Origin: an uncultured Dorea sp.
GTDB taxonomy: Bacteria > Bacillota > Clostridia > Lachnospirales > Lachnospiraceae
Length of the DNA stretch: 32,848 bases
Assembly (NCBI GenBank): GCA_900550865.1
Contig: URTM01000029.1
Coordinates: forward strand, 1-32,848
Reading direction: 5' to 3'
Shown here: one piece after another, positions 7,980-15,998 of the stretch
Numbering within the stretch: the first letter of the stretch is position 1
Layout of the letters: each line of letters starts with the position of its first letter
Made by a program: the position numbers and the translations under genes
The notes under the pieces: model-generated
The model's input: the letters and a program-made list of their open reading frames with translations, nothing else
Database searches by the model: none
What the model was told of the DNA's origin: nothing

Positions 7980-8588
7980 ATGAATAAGAACACAATAAAA
8001 GCACCGTGTACTGTGGTGTTGGCAGCTGTGAATGTAATAGTCTTTCTGGCATTGTCTTTTCAGGGAATGACTGAGGATGGAAGATTCATGTTGCAGCACG
8101 GAGCAATGTATGTTCCATATCTGATAGAAAGGGGAGAATATTACCGGCTGTTTACCAGCATGTTTCTTCACTTTGGATATGATCATCTTTTTAATAATAT
8201 GGTTGTTCTTGTTGCAATGGGATGGAATCTGGAAATTGATATAGGAAAGGTAAAATTTCTCATTGTATATTTTATGAGTGGTCTTGCAGGAAATGTTCTG
8301 TCTGCATGGTGGGACATACAGACAGGAAGTATGGCTATATCAGCAGGAGCATCCGGTGCAATCTTCGGGATTATTGGTGCGCTTCTGTATGTTGCAATCC
8401 GCAACAGGGGAAGAATTGGTGAAATATCCGGAAGAGGATTGGTATTTATGGTTGTACTGACACTGTATTATGGATTTACAAGTGGCGGTGTAGACAATAT
8501 GGCTCACATTGGCGGTCTTGTGGCTGGTTTCCTGATGGGAGTGTTATTGTACCGGAAGCGTAAGGATAAACGCAGTTCCGACATGTAA
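7980..8588 (+). CDS. Rhomboid family intramembrane serine protease
   Basis: This 202-residue, six-helix membrane protein has the rhomboid catalytic pair: Ser125 in SAGASGAIFG and His176 in DNMAHIGGL. The conserved HLFNNM segment (about 69-74) stabilises the oxyanion. It cleaves TM segments of membrane proteins; the substrate cannot be told. It has its own probable promoter and stands alone. Its last 45 bp overlap convergently with the 3' end of the histidine kinase gene on the minus strand. Confidence 0.93.
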   Translation: MNKNTIKAPCTVVLAAVNVIVFLALSFQGMTEDGRFMLQHGAMYVPYLIERGEYYRLFTSMFLHFGYDHLFNNMVVLVAMGWNLEIDIGKVKFLIVYFMSGLAGNVLSAWWDIQTGSMAISAGASGAIFGIIGALLYVAIRNRGRIGEISGRGLVFMVVLTLYYGFTSGGVDNMAHIGGLVAGFLMGVLLYRKRKDKRSSDM

Positions 8589-9290
8589 AGTTGAATTGAG
8601 GACAATTGTTCCGTGGTGTGCCTGAATGATTCGACGGGTGATTGCAAGTCCGAGACCGGTTCCGTCCGGTTTGTGAGTAACAAATGGTTCGAAGACAGTC
8701 TTCTGATCTTCGGGAGAAATACCACATCCGTTATCTTTGATCTCAATATGCAGAGCATCTGCATCGAGAGTGACAGAGAATGTAATTGCTGGCTTCTGGG
8801 AATCAGAAGCTTTTTTGTTCAATGCATCACAGGCATTGCGCAAAAGATTTAAGATTGCCTGACGAAGCTTTACAGAATCTACAGATATTTCCGGAAGGTT
8901 TTCCGGAATACAGGAAGTAAATTCAATATCCGTATCGATAATAGAAGCTGCAAAAGACAGGGCAATTCTACGAAGATATGTACTTGTGCTTACCGGGATA
9001 AGTTCCAGTCGTTCTCCGTTATTGTAGGAAGACAGGTCCGCTAACAGAGATTTCATGTATTCTATATCCTGATGAAGTTCGGACCAATGAGCAAAATCCA
9101 GTACTTCAGGATGTTGAGATTCAATTAGCTGGAGAGTACTGTAGACAAGTGTCAGAGGATTCCGGATCTCATGACTGATGCTGCTGATCTCCATCTGATG
9201 AGACTTTAAAAGTCTGCCGAGAAGTTCTTTTGTTTCAGGTTTTTCCTGCATAATCTGTTGTAATTTGTCATAGTCTGTCGATGATAACAT
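8544..9290 (-). CDS. Soluble sensor histidine kinase, orphan
   Basis: This 248-residue protein has a HisKA dimerisation helix with phospho-acceptor His40 (SHEIRNP) and a HATPase domain: N-box LLRNACDAL, G1 DNGCGIS and G2 GTGLGLAI. There is no TM segment and only about 30 residues precede the HisKA helix, so it is cytosolic with no sensor domain of its own. It resembles Bacillus Kin-type kinases lacking their sensors. No response regulator is nearby. A GGGGCGG ribosome binding site precedes the ATG. The 3' end overlaps the rhomboid gene by 45 bp on the opposite strand. Confidence 0.9.
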   Translation of the reverse strand: MLSSTDYDKLQQIMQEKPETKELLGRLLKSHQMEISSISHEIRNPLTLVYSTLQLIESQHPEVLDFAHWSELHQDIEYMKSLLADLSSYNNGERLELIPVSTSTYLRRIALSFAASIIDTDIEFTSCIPENLPEISVDSVKLRQAILNLLRNACDALNKKASDSQKPAITFSVTLDADALHIEIKDNGCGISPEDQKTVFEPFVTHKPDGTGLGLAITRRIIQAHHGTIVLNSTLHVGTAFILTLPVQ

Positions 9291-9379
9291 AATAACTACC
9301 GCCCCTTTCTGAGGTATCAGTTTAGCATTGGCGGTTTAAATAATCAATCATTAATTTTCAGAGAAAGAAGGATAAAATT

Positions 9380-9787
9380 ATGAAAGATGATAATTGTATT
9401 TTTTGCAAACTTGCAAACGGAGATATTCCGACAGCTACGGTGTATGAGGATGAAGATTTTCGCGTGATCCTGGATGCAAATCCGGCAGCAAAAGGACATG
9501 CACTGATCCTGCCAAAAGAACATTATGCAAATCTCTATGAGCTCGAGGATGAGCTCGCAGGAAAATCTATGATACTTGCAAAGAAAATGATCACGAAGCT
9601 TACCAAAGCACTGGACTGCGACGGCTACAATATTGTTCAGAACAATGGTGAAGCGGCAGGACAGACGGTATTTCATTATCATGTACACATGATTCCGAGA
9701 CATAAGGACGATAAAGTCGGTCTTGGATGGACAATGCATGAACTGACAGAAGAAGAAAAAGAAGATGTTTTATCGAAAATTCAGTAG
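9380..9787 (+). CDS. HIT family nucleotide hydrolase/transferase (HinT-like)
   Basis: This 135-residue protein carries the histidine triad H99-x-H101-x-H103 in VFHYHVHMIPR and an N-terminal CIFC pair (C6, C9) typical of zinc-binding bacterial HIT proteins. The family hydrolyses purine nucleoside phosphoramidates. The ATG follows AGAAAGAAGGA. It is divergent from the histidine kinase gene and 20 bp upstream of the sigma-factor-like gene, so the two may be cotranscribed. Confidence 0.92.
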   Translation: MKDDNCIFCKLANGDIPTATVYEDEDFRVILDANPAAKGHALILPKEHYANLYELEDELAGKSMILAKKMITKLTKALDCDGYNIVQNNGEAAGQTVFHYHVHMIPRHKDDKVGLGWTMHELTEEEKEDVLSKIQ

Positions 9788-9807
9788 GTAAAAGATAGGA
9801 GCGTAAA

Positions 9808-10371
9808 GTGGAAAGAGAGTTTGCAGAGGAAAATGCCTTTGTGGATGCATATAGCGAATACTTTGATGCTGTATACAGAGAGGCACTTAAATACTCTGGA
9901 AACCATCATGTAGCAGAAGAGATTGCTCAGGATGCCTTCTTTACAGCATTTGTTCAGTGTGGAAATGAATCGAAACAGCAGATTAAGACAAGAATGCTTA
10001 TGCTTGCAAGATACAGATCCATGAATTATGTAAGAGATCACAAGCGGGAGGTTTCGCTGGCGGAAGTAACGATGTCGGATGATAAATATCCAATTGCATT
10101 GATTGATGACAGTTCAGAAGAACAGGTAATTGCCATGATCAAAACCAGGTGCTTCCGTGAACTTGGAATTGATATCTTTCAGGAGTTGTATCAGAAAAAT
10201 GCCAGATGGTATGAAGCGGTAGTACTTGTCTATTACGGAGATGTTCCGCAGAAAGAAGCTGCGAAGGAAATGGGTATCACATTATATGCTTTAGAAGGTA
10301 TGTTGAAAAGAGCAAGAAAATGGACGATAAAAAGGTATAAAGATCTGTATGACCGCTTACACGATATATAG
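9808..10371 (+). CDS. Sigma-70 family (ECF-like) RNA polymerase sigma factor
   Basis: This 187-residue protein has a region-2-like helix (HVAEEIAQDAFFTAFVQ, about 31-47) and a C-terminal region-4 HTH (PQKEAAKEMGITLYALEGMLKRAR, about 147-170). Both fit group 4 sigma factors. Start GTG 9808 is supported by TAGGAG upstream. No anti-sigma gene follows directly; a bidirectional terminator and murG come next. The membrane-anchored DUF4367 protein at 11668 is a possible partner, but that is conjecture. Its target promoters are unknown. Confidence 0.8.
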   Translation: MEREFAEENAFVDAYSEYFDAVYREALKYSGNHHVAEEIAQDAFFTAFVQCGNESKQQIKTRMLMLARYRSMNYVRDHKREVSLAEVTMSDDKYPIALIDDSSEEQVIAMIKTRCFRELGIDIFQELYQKNARWYEAVVLVYYGDVPQKEAAKEMGITLYALEGMLKRARKWTIKRYKDLYDRLHDI

Positions 10372-10408
10372 AAAAAAACAGGTGGGATATACAACCACCT
10401 GTTTTTTT
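10372..10408. terminator. Bidirectional terminator between sigma gene and murG
   Basis: The stem AAAAAACAGGTGG / CCACCTGTTTTTT has a 9-nt loop and A- and T-tracts on both sides. It sits between convergent genes, 1 bp after the sigma gene stop. Confidence 0.9.
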
Positions 10409-10452
10409 ATCGTTATGTGTCCAAAAGAAACTGCCAGTGGCAGGATCTGAAA

Positions 10453-11520
10453 TTAATGTCTGGCAGCAGACTCAATTAAGTCGATGATCGTGTCGATAGA
10501 ATTCTGCTGAGGAGAATTCTTCATTGCCTGAATGTACGTCTCACGGTTCTGGTAAAGATTCGTGATCGCATTCAGAAGAACATCATGATTCAGTTCTTCC
10601 TCTTCAAGAACGACACTGTATCCCTGACGTTCGAAAGAACGTGCGTTTAAGATCTGATCTCCACGGCTTGCGTTGGCAGAAAGAGGAATCAGAAGATTTG
10701 GTTTGTGCAGTGCAAGCAGTTCACAGATTGCATTTGCTCCGGCTCTTGAAATAACAAGGTCGGTCAGAGCAAAAAGATCTTTCAGTTCATCTTTGATATA
10801 TTCGAACTGTGCATAACCTTCCAGATTTTTCAGAGATTCATCAACTTTACCTTTACCGCAGAGATGAACAATCTGGAAAGACTGAAGCAGTTCAGGAAGA
10901 ATGCTGCGGACAGCATCATTGACGGCAACGGATCCAAGACTTCCACCGACGACCATGATCACTGGTTTGTCCTGTGTGAAGTGAAGAAATTCCAATGCCT
11001 TATATTTATCACCGGATAACAGTTCCTGACGGATTGGAGAACCTGTGAGAACAGCCTTTCCAGCAGGAAGATGCTCAATGGTTTCCGGAAAATTACAACA
11101 GATTTTTGATGCCGATGGCATGGAAATCTTATTGGCAAGGCCAGGTGTCATGTCTGACTCGTGAATGATAGTTGGAACATGACGGCTTTTACCGGCAAGA
11201 ACAACAGGAACGGATACGAAGCCACCCTTGGAAAAGATTACATCAGGATGTAGAATTTTTACGAGTTTTTTCGCTTCGCCGAGTCCTTTGATCACACGGA
11301 ATGGGTCAGTAAAATTCTGCACGCTGAAATAGCGGCGGAGCTTACCGGTTGAAATTCCGTGGTACGGAATACCGAACTGTTCGATCAGTTCTTTTTCAAT
11401 TCCGTTATAAGAACCTATATAGTGAATATCATAGTTTAATTCTTTCAGGCGTGGCAGAAGAGCAATGTTAGGTGTAACATGCCCGGCAGTGCCGCCACCG
11501 GTTAAGATAATACGTTTCAT
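10453..11520 (-). CDS. murG: UDP-GlcNAc-lipid I GlcNAc transferase MurG
   Basis: This 355-residue protein is of normal length for MurG. It has the N-terminal glycine loop TGGGTAGHVTPN, the IIHESDMTPGLANK segment, a second glycine loop (VVGGSLGSVAVND) and the C-terminal SRAGANAICEL and GDQ motifs of the GT-B fold. It adds GlcNAc to lipid I to make lipid II at the inner membrane face in peptidoglycan synthesis. TGGAGGTAATT gives a good ribosome binding site. It stands alone here, outside any dcw cluster, which is common in Lachnospiraceae. Confidence 0.95.
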   Translation of the reverse strand: MKRIILTGGGTAGHVTPNIALLPRLKELNYDIHYIGSYNGIEKELIEQFGIPYHGISTGKLRRYFSVQNFTDPFRVIKGLGEAKKLVKILHPDVIFSKGGFVSVPVVLAGKSRHVPTIIHESDMTPGLANKISMPSASKICCNFPETIEHLPAGKAVLTGSPIRQELLSGDKYKALEFLHFTQDKPVIMVVGGSLGSVAVNDAVRSILPELLQSFQIVHLCGKGKVDESLKNLEGYAQFEYIKDELKDLFALTDLVISRAGANAICELLALHKPNLLIPLSANASRGDQILNARSFERQGYSVVLEEEELNHDVLLNAITNLYQNRETYIQAMKNSPQQNSIDTIIDLIESAARH

Positions 11521-11667
11521 AATTACCTCCAGACTTGAATATGTATTATTCTCGAATCAATAAAATATAATAAAGATTATATCTATATTATACTTTCTGA
11601 AAGAAATAGGTCAAGTGGCAAAACTATGGAGAAATTTACAGACCAGTCAAAATTTGAGGGTAGCAAA

Positions 11668-12579
11668 ATGAATGATAAGAAAGATGAATTTAAAGAATGC
11701 ATTGCCAGAGAATTTGAAGAGATCGCCAGAGAAGAAGAAGAATTCCTGAAAAATGACACGAGTCTTGTTGTACCGGAAGGGACGAAGGAGGCAGTCCTTG
11801 CGAGAGTAAAAGAACAGATCCGGGCATATCAGCAGGAACAGGCAGAAAAAGAAGCCAAAGAAAGAGAAGAAGCGCTTAATAATCTGTCGGAGGAAGACCG
11901 CAAAGCATTAGAACTTGGCCGCAAGATGCTGAAGGCTGAGATTGGACAAAGTGAATCCGGGGAAAATGAAGATAAAGAAAAGAAAGTACGTCATCGCAAG
12001 AAACCATTAAAGTTATATCTGGCATTGGCGGCAGTGATCGTCTGTGTTATGGCAATGGGAATTACCAGTATGGGTGGACCTGAAAGAGTCGTGCAGATGA
12101 TGACACAGACGGTTGGGAATAGAGATGTGGAGAAATCCAGTGTGAGTCGAGATGTGAAGACTATCAATAATGAAGATGAAGAAAATGCATATCAGGAAAT
12201 ATGTGATACGTTTAATACAGATGTAGTTAAGGTGTTTGTATGTTTGCCAGGAATGAAATTTGACACAATGAATTTAGACGAAAACAAACAAACGGCAGAA
12301 TTATATTATAAGTATAATAAAAAAACAATAGCATATATTATTAATATTTCATATAGTGAAAATTCACTGGGAATAGATTTTGAAGATTCTTTAGAAATGA
12401 AGTATAAGAAAAAGGTAAATGGATGTGATGTGGGGATTGAGGTATATAATGTGGAACAAAGTAAATTGCCAAAATGCGTGGCAAGATTTAAATATAAAGG
12501 AATAGAATATGTATTGACTGGAATAATTAATAAGGATGATTTTGAAAAAATAATAAATAATTTAATTTTTTCAAAATAA
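11668..12579 (+). CDS. Membrane-anchored DUF4367 protein, possible anti-sigma factor
   Basis: This 303-residue protein has a cytosolic, highly charged N-terminus (about 1-110), one TM helix (LYLALAAVIVCVMAMGITSM, about 115-135) and an extracytoplasmic DUF4367-type domain to the end. DUF4367 proteins are often partners of ECF sigma factors. Start ATG 11668 is preferred because GAGGG lies 7 nt upstream; an in-frame ATG at 11626 has no good ribosome binding site. From about 12130 the codon use becomes strongly AT-rich (AAT, ATA, AAA) compared with the first half. This suggests that the exported domain was replaced by recombination. Confidence 0.7.
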   Translation: MNDKKDEFKECIAREFEEIAREEEEFLKNDTSLVVPEGTKEAVLARVKEQIRAYQQEQAEKEAKEREEALNNLSEEDRKALELGRKMLKAEIGQSESGENEDKEKKVRHRKKPLKLYLALAAVIVCVMAMGITSMGGPERVVQMMTQTVGNRDVEKSSVSRDVKTINNEDEENAYQEICDTFNTDVVKVFVCLPGMKFDTMNLDENKQTAELYYKYNKKTIAYIINISYSENSLGIDFEDSLEMKYKKKVNGCDVGIEVYNVEQSKLPKCVARFKYKGIEYVLTGIINKDDFEKIINNLIFSK

Positions 12580-12644
12580 AAGCGACAGTTTTTGAAAAGT
12601 TATGTGTATTTATATATGAGGGACGAAAAGAATGGAGGTGAATT

Positions 12645-13118
12645 ATGAAAAAAAGGATCGTATCTATGTTATTAACAGTAATGTTGATTGGTGGATTATC
12701 AATGACTTCTATGCAGGAAATTAAGGCTGCAGAAATAAAAGAGATAGATGGCTCGAAATTGACGCATGATGAAGAGTCTATTGGTTATGACACTAAAATT
12801 ACTAGAGGGGCGGATTTGCTGACTGGTTATTCTAAATGTACGAAACTGGCAAAAGGAAAAATCTATGCTGGTGGAACTACAATTGCAACACAGGAAGTAA
12901 AAAGCGTACAAATTGCCGTTATGGTAGAACGTGCTAAAAAAGAGGATACAGAATGGTCATATTATGATGGATGGCAAAAAGAAAATAAGAATACAAATAG
13001 AGTGAGCTCTAATAGAACGCTTTATGTAGACGGAGATTATTATTATCGTGTCCGTTGTACCCATGTTGCCAACAGCGACATGAGCAGCTCATTTACCGAC
13101 GGTATCTACATCGACTAA
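12645..13118 (+). CDS. Secreted DUF6147 family protein
   Basis: This 157-residue protein has a Sec signal peptide: KKR, a hydrophobic core (about 6-20) and a cleavage region near QEIKAAE. The C-terminal domain has YYRVRCTHVANSDMSSSFTDGIYI, a stretch I associate with DUF6147 secreted proteins of Lachnospiraceae. GGAGGTG is well placed before the ATG. It follows the DUF4367 gene by 65 bp and shares its high A+T, so the two may have moved together. Function is unknown. Confidence 0.65.
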   Translation: MKKRIVSMLLTVMLIGGLSMTSMQEIKAAEIKEIDGSKLTHDEESIGYDTKITRGADLLTGYSKCTKLAKGKIYAGGTTIATQEVKSVQIAVMVERAKKEDTEWSYYDGWQKENKNTNRVSSNRTLYVDGDYYYRVRCTHVANSDMSSSFTDGIYID

Positions 13119-13563
13119 AAAAATCCTTCAAAGCAAAAGGAATCGACACAAGACTATAAAAAAGAAAAGAAGAAAACAGAGAAGAAAAACAAATCTACGA
13201 AATTACAAATCAAACAATAAGTGGACGGAAAAACCAATATAAGAATACTGTACGAAAAACGGAAAAGGAACAATTAAAGCAAAAAAGTCAGAGGTTATAA
13301 TCCAACAGGATAGAAGACAAAGCAATTTAAAAAAAGACAAAAACCATAACTAAATAGTATCCATAATTATATCATCGATAAGTAATGCAATAATACCAAA
13401 TACGAGAGCAAATTAGTTTTTAATCAAAATTGAATAAAAAATGTAACTATTAAAAATAATAATTTGCAACTTGTGAATTTTGGGGTTCTAACCGGAAACA
13501 GTGCAAAATAAAAAGAAAATTATAAAAGTAAAAAATTACCAAAAAAGTTACCAATTACCTAAG
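13119..13563. other. AT-rich gap with possible decayed coding remnants
   Basis: No intact gene is seen. The first ~220 bp after the DUF6147 stop read as Lys-rich codons broken by stops. One short stretch (at about 13230-13300, plus strand) reads EYCTKNGKGTIKAKK, which looks like the end of an Ig-like domain strand. I suspect eroded 3' remains of a longer secreted protein gene. The rest is featureless AT-rich DNA. Confidence 0.3.
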
Positions 13564-13605
13564 AAAGGATACAGATCCTCCGTTCGGAGGACGAGTATCC
13601 TTTTT
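13564..13605. terminator. Bidirectional terminator
   Basis: The nested hairpin AAAGGATAC (13564-13572) / GTATCCTTT, with inner stem TCCTCC-GTTC-GGAGGA, is followed by TTTTT. It lies between the plus-strand gap region and the convergent TSCPD gene and can serve both strands. Confidence 0.85.
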
Positions 13606-13643
13606 CTCTTGCATCATTATATGTGAAATATAAAAATGAATAA

Positions 13644-13886
13644 TTATTCGCCAAGTGCCTGTTTTAAAGCTTTGGATAACTGGTCAGGGCAGGATGTCGG
13701 TCTTGCGCCACATTTTGTTCCTTCCAGACGTTTGATGACTTCGTGAGCGTCCATTCCTTTCACAAGGCTGCTGATTCCGGATGTGTTACCGGCGCATCCG
13801 CCTACGAATTCTACATTAGCGATTTTATCTCCGTCGAGTTCTACGTGGATAAGACGAGAACAGACTCCAGTTGGTTTGTAATCCAT
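13644..13886 (-). CDS. TSCPD domain protein (TIGR03905 family)
   Basis: This protein of 80 residues shows the name-giving TSCPD (PTSCPDQL, about 63-70) plus conserved Cys and Gly (GVCSR; FVGGCAGNTSGIS). This matches the short TIGR03905 proteins, related to a C-terminal domain of some ribonucleotide reductases. The function is unknown; metal or nucleotide binding has been proposed for the domain. CAGGAGGTATCAG precedes the ATG. It is a single gene, terminated by the hairpin at 13564. Confidence 0.85.
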   Translation of the reverse strand: MDYKPTGVCSRLIHVELDGDKIANVEFVGGCAGNTSGISSLVKGMDAHEVIKRLEGTKCGARPTSCPDQLSKALKQALGE

Positions 13887-13983
13887 ATCTGATACCTCCT
13901 GATAATATTCTTACATGTTCCTACATGATTCGTGTCAACAGACAGAAACAGAAGGAAAAATCTGCTTACTGTCATACCTCCCG

Positions 13984-13992
13984 ATTATAACA
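13984..13992 (-). promoter_or_regulatory. Possible extended -10 for the TSCPD gene
   Basis: Read on the minus strand, TGtTATAAT is a consensus extended -10 without a clear -35. It would give a leader of about 90 nt. A TTGACA nearer the gene lacks a well-spaced -10. Confidence 0.35.
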
Positions 13993-14025
13993 GAAAAGCG
14001 TTAAATTATCCACACATTTCGTTGG

Positions 14026-14054
14026 TTGAAATCCATTTTCCTATCGTCTATAAT
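14026..14054 (+). promoter_or_regulatory. Sigma-A type promoter for mtnN
   Basis: TTGAAA (14026-14031), a 17-bp spacer and TATAAT (14049-14054) precede a leader of about 37 nt and an AGGAGG ribosome binding site. Confidence 0.8.
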
Positions 14055-14097
14055 AAGGCGTAGATAAGTTTGCGGAAAAACAGGAGGATATAAATAT

Positions 14098-14790
14098 ATG
14101 ATAGGTATTATCGGTGCAATGGAAGAAGAAGTTGCAGAACTGAAGAAAGATATGCAGATTGAAGAGACCGTAGAGATGGCGGGCATGGTATTCTGCAAGG
14201 GAACGCTTGGCGGAAAAGATGTTGTCATCGTAAGAAGCGGGATCGGTAAGGTCAATGCCGGAATCTGTGCGCAGATCCTGGTGAATAAATTCAGTGTGGA
14301 TACATTGATCAATACAGGTATCGCAGGTTCACTTGATGCACAGATCGATATCGGAGATATGGTCATTTCTACAGATGCACTGCATCACGACATGGATGCC
14401 ACCGTATTCGGTGATCCGGCAGGACAGATCCCGAGAATGGATACGTTGTCATTCCCGGCAGATGAAGAACTGGTGAAGAAGGCTGTAGCAGCGAATGAAA
14501 AGGCCAATCCAGACATCCATACATTTACAGGAAGAGTTGCAAGCGGAGATCAGTTCATTTCCGATAAAGCTGCAAAAGAAAAGATCGTGTCATTATTCCA
14601 CCCGATGTGTGTGGAGATGGAAGGTGCCGGAATCGCTCAGGCAGCTTACCTGAACAAAGTTTCGTATGTCATCATTCGTGCTATTTCGGATAAAGCTGAC
14701 AACAGCGCGACAATGGACTATCCGACATTCGAAAAGAAAGCAATTGCCCACAGCGTAAGGCTTATGAAGGAATTACTTCCGATGATCTAA
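14098..14790 (+). CDS. mtnN: 5'-methylthioadenosine/S-adenosylhomocysteine nucleosidase
   Basis: This 230-residue protein is of normal MTAN length. The catalytic residues align with the known family: Glu11 (GAMEEEV), Glu175 (VEMEGAG) and Asp198 (ISDKAD). It splits adenine from methylthioadenosine and S-adenosylhomocysteine in the SAM recycling and quorum-signal pathways. It has its own consensus promoter and an AGGAGG site before the ATG. A terminator-like hairpin follows about 100 bp downstream, just before the next gene. Confidence 0.95.
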   Translation: MIGIIGAMEEEVAELKKDMQIEETVEMAGMVFCKGTLGGKDVVIVRSGIGKVNAGICAQILVNKFSVDTLINTGIAGSLDAQIDIGDMVISTDALHHDMDATVFGDPAGQIPRMDTLSFPADEELVKKAVAANEKANPDIHTFTGRVASGDQFISDKAAKEKIVSLFHPMCVEMEGAGIAQAAYLNKVSYVIIRAISDKADNSATMDYPTFEKKAIAHSVRLMKELLPMI

Positions 14791-14891
14791 GCAATAAGGT
14801 GATCAAAGAAGAATACAGGATATTACAAGATATGCGGGAATGTGGCAGAAAGAGCCATTTCCCGTGCAGAATATGAAGAACGAAATAAAGC

Positions 14892-14944
14892 GCTCTCCTC
14901 TTTGATATACAGTATAATGCATATCAAAAAGGAGGGCTTTTATT
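14892..14944 (+). terminator. Terminator-like hairpin that contains the next gene's Shine-Dalgarno
   Basis: A 17-bp imperfect stem (14892-14908 with 14921-14937, two non-Watson-Crick positions) has a 12-nt loop and is followed by TTTTATT and then the ATG at 14945. The 3' arm includes AAGGAGGG (14929-14936), the only ribosome binding site for the next gene. The loop holds TATAAT. It may act as a terminator for mtnN, a translational block, or both. Confidence 0.6.
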
Positions 14945-15967
14945 ATGCTGGAAATGTTATTGGACAAGAAGTTGTTGTTCGTGCTCATGGGGATTCTGAC
15001 GGGACTTGGAGTGGCGGACAAGTGTATCGTGAGTATGACGATGAAGCGTATGGTGGAGGCGGCGGGAAGTATGAGCAAAAGCAATCACCCGCTGATGCGC
15101 CTGGTCCGGGCGAAATTCGAACATGCATGTATGATCAGTGACACGGTGGAAAATGTAGGAGTATTTGTGGATAAGTATCTGTACGAGTACAAAGTATGTG
15201 GATTACGTCTGCACACGCTGCGGCGACTGGAAAAGATGTGTTCTGGTCTTCTGATCGTAACGGGGCTTGTGGGAGCCGGACTTACATATCAGGTCTACGG
15301 AATGGGAGACGCAGTGCTGCGGACGGGTGCAGCCGGCTGTGGACTTGGAATTCTGGTGTGGCTGTTCCATCTGACAACGGATGAGAAGTACTGCATGGAG
15401 ATGGCAAAGAATTATATGGTCGATTATCTGGAAAATGTATGTCTTCACAAGTATGAAAAGGTGAACCAGAAGGAACGCGCCGGACAGGTGAATATGGTAA
15501 GTGGACTGGCTGAAGATGAAGTACAGCCGGATGTGGCTCAGGTACAGAAAACGGCAATGCAGACACAGCAGGATACAGCAGAAGATAGAACAGCAGAAGA
15601 CAAATACGCGGAAGATAAATACACAGAAGACAGAATGACGGAAGCCGGAGCAGAAGAGACATTTGCAAAGGCATCGGATCACAGTGTAGTCCGGATGCAG
15701 CGGGAAAACCGTAGAAAAGAAAGAAACAAAGGTACCGCAAGAAATCTGGCAAAAGCATCGGCGAGACTTGCCGGTGCGGACGGGAGTAAAAGTCCGGAAG
15801 AGACAGGACCAAAAGAATCATCAGATGCCGTCATACAAAATGCTGACACACAAAATGCCGCAATACAGAATACCAAAATACAAAATAAAGATACGGAGGA
15901 AGAGACCTCAGAAGAGCTTCCAAAGGATGAGATGATCCGACAGATCCTGCGGGAGTTTATGGCTTGA
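14945..15967 (+). CDS. Membrane protein with long disordered tail, unknown function
   Basis: This 340-residue protein is not a family I can name. The N-terminal half has a TM segment at about 8-28 and a hydrophobic pair at about 98-142. From about residue 185 the protein is low-complexity and charged, with short repeats (AEDKYAEDKYTEDR; units of the form x-I-Q-N near 300-320), then a helix PKDEMIRQILREFM at the end. The tail is presumably cytosolic. It lies between mtnN and the decarboxylase. Its only Shine-Dalgarno sits inside a stable hairpin. Confidence 0.6.
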   Translation: MLEMLLDKKLLFVLMGILTGLGVADKCIVSMTMKRMVEAAGSMSKSNHPLMRLVRAKFEHACMISDTVENVGVFVDKYLYEYKVCGLRLHTLRRLEKMCSGLLIVTGLVGAGLTYQVYGMGDAVLRTGAAGCGLGILVWLFHLTTDEKYCMEMAKNYMVDYLENVCLHKYEKVNQKERAGQVNMVSGLAEDEVQPDVAQVQKTAMQTQQDTAEDRTAEDKYAEDKYTEDRMTEAGAEETFAKASDHSVVRMQRENRRKERNKGTARNLAKASARLAGADGSKSPEETGPKESSDAVIQNADTQNAAIQNTKIQNKDTEEETSEELPKDEMIRQILREFMA

Positions 15968-15998
15968 TAATATAAGTTTATTTTGTTAAAATATACGC

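Noticed and set aside
13119..13563. CRISPR array or repeat cluster in the long gap
   Set aside because: No regularly spaced repeats are present; only AT-rich non-repetitive DNA and one hairpin at the end.
14842..15141. Plus-strand frame of 99 codons overlapping the start of the membrane protein gene
   Set aside because: It runs through the terminator-like hairpin, has no ribosome binding site and yields a Gly-rich sequence without family features; the other frame has the TM segments and the AAGGAGGG site.
15203..15821. Long minus-strand frames opposite the membrane protein gene
   Set aside because: They arise from the low-complexity repeat codons of the plus-strand gene; Cys/Phe/Leu-rich translations with no motif.
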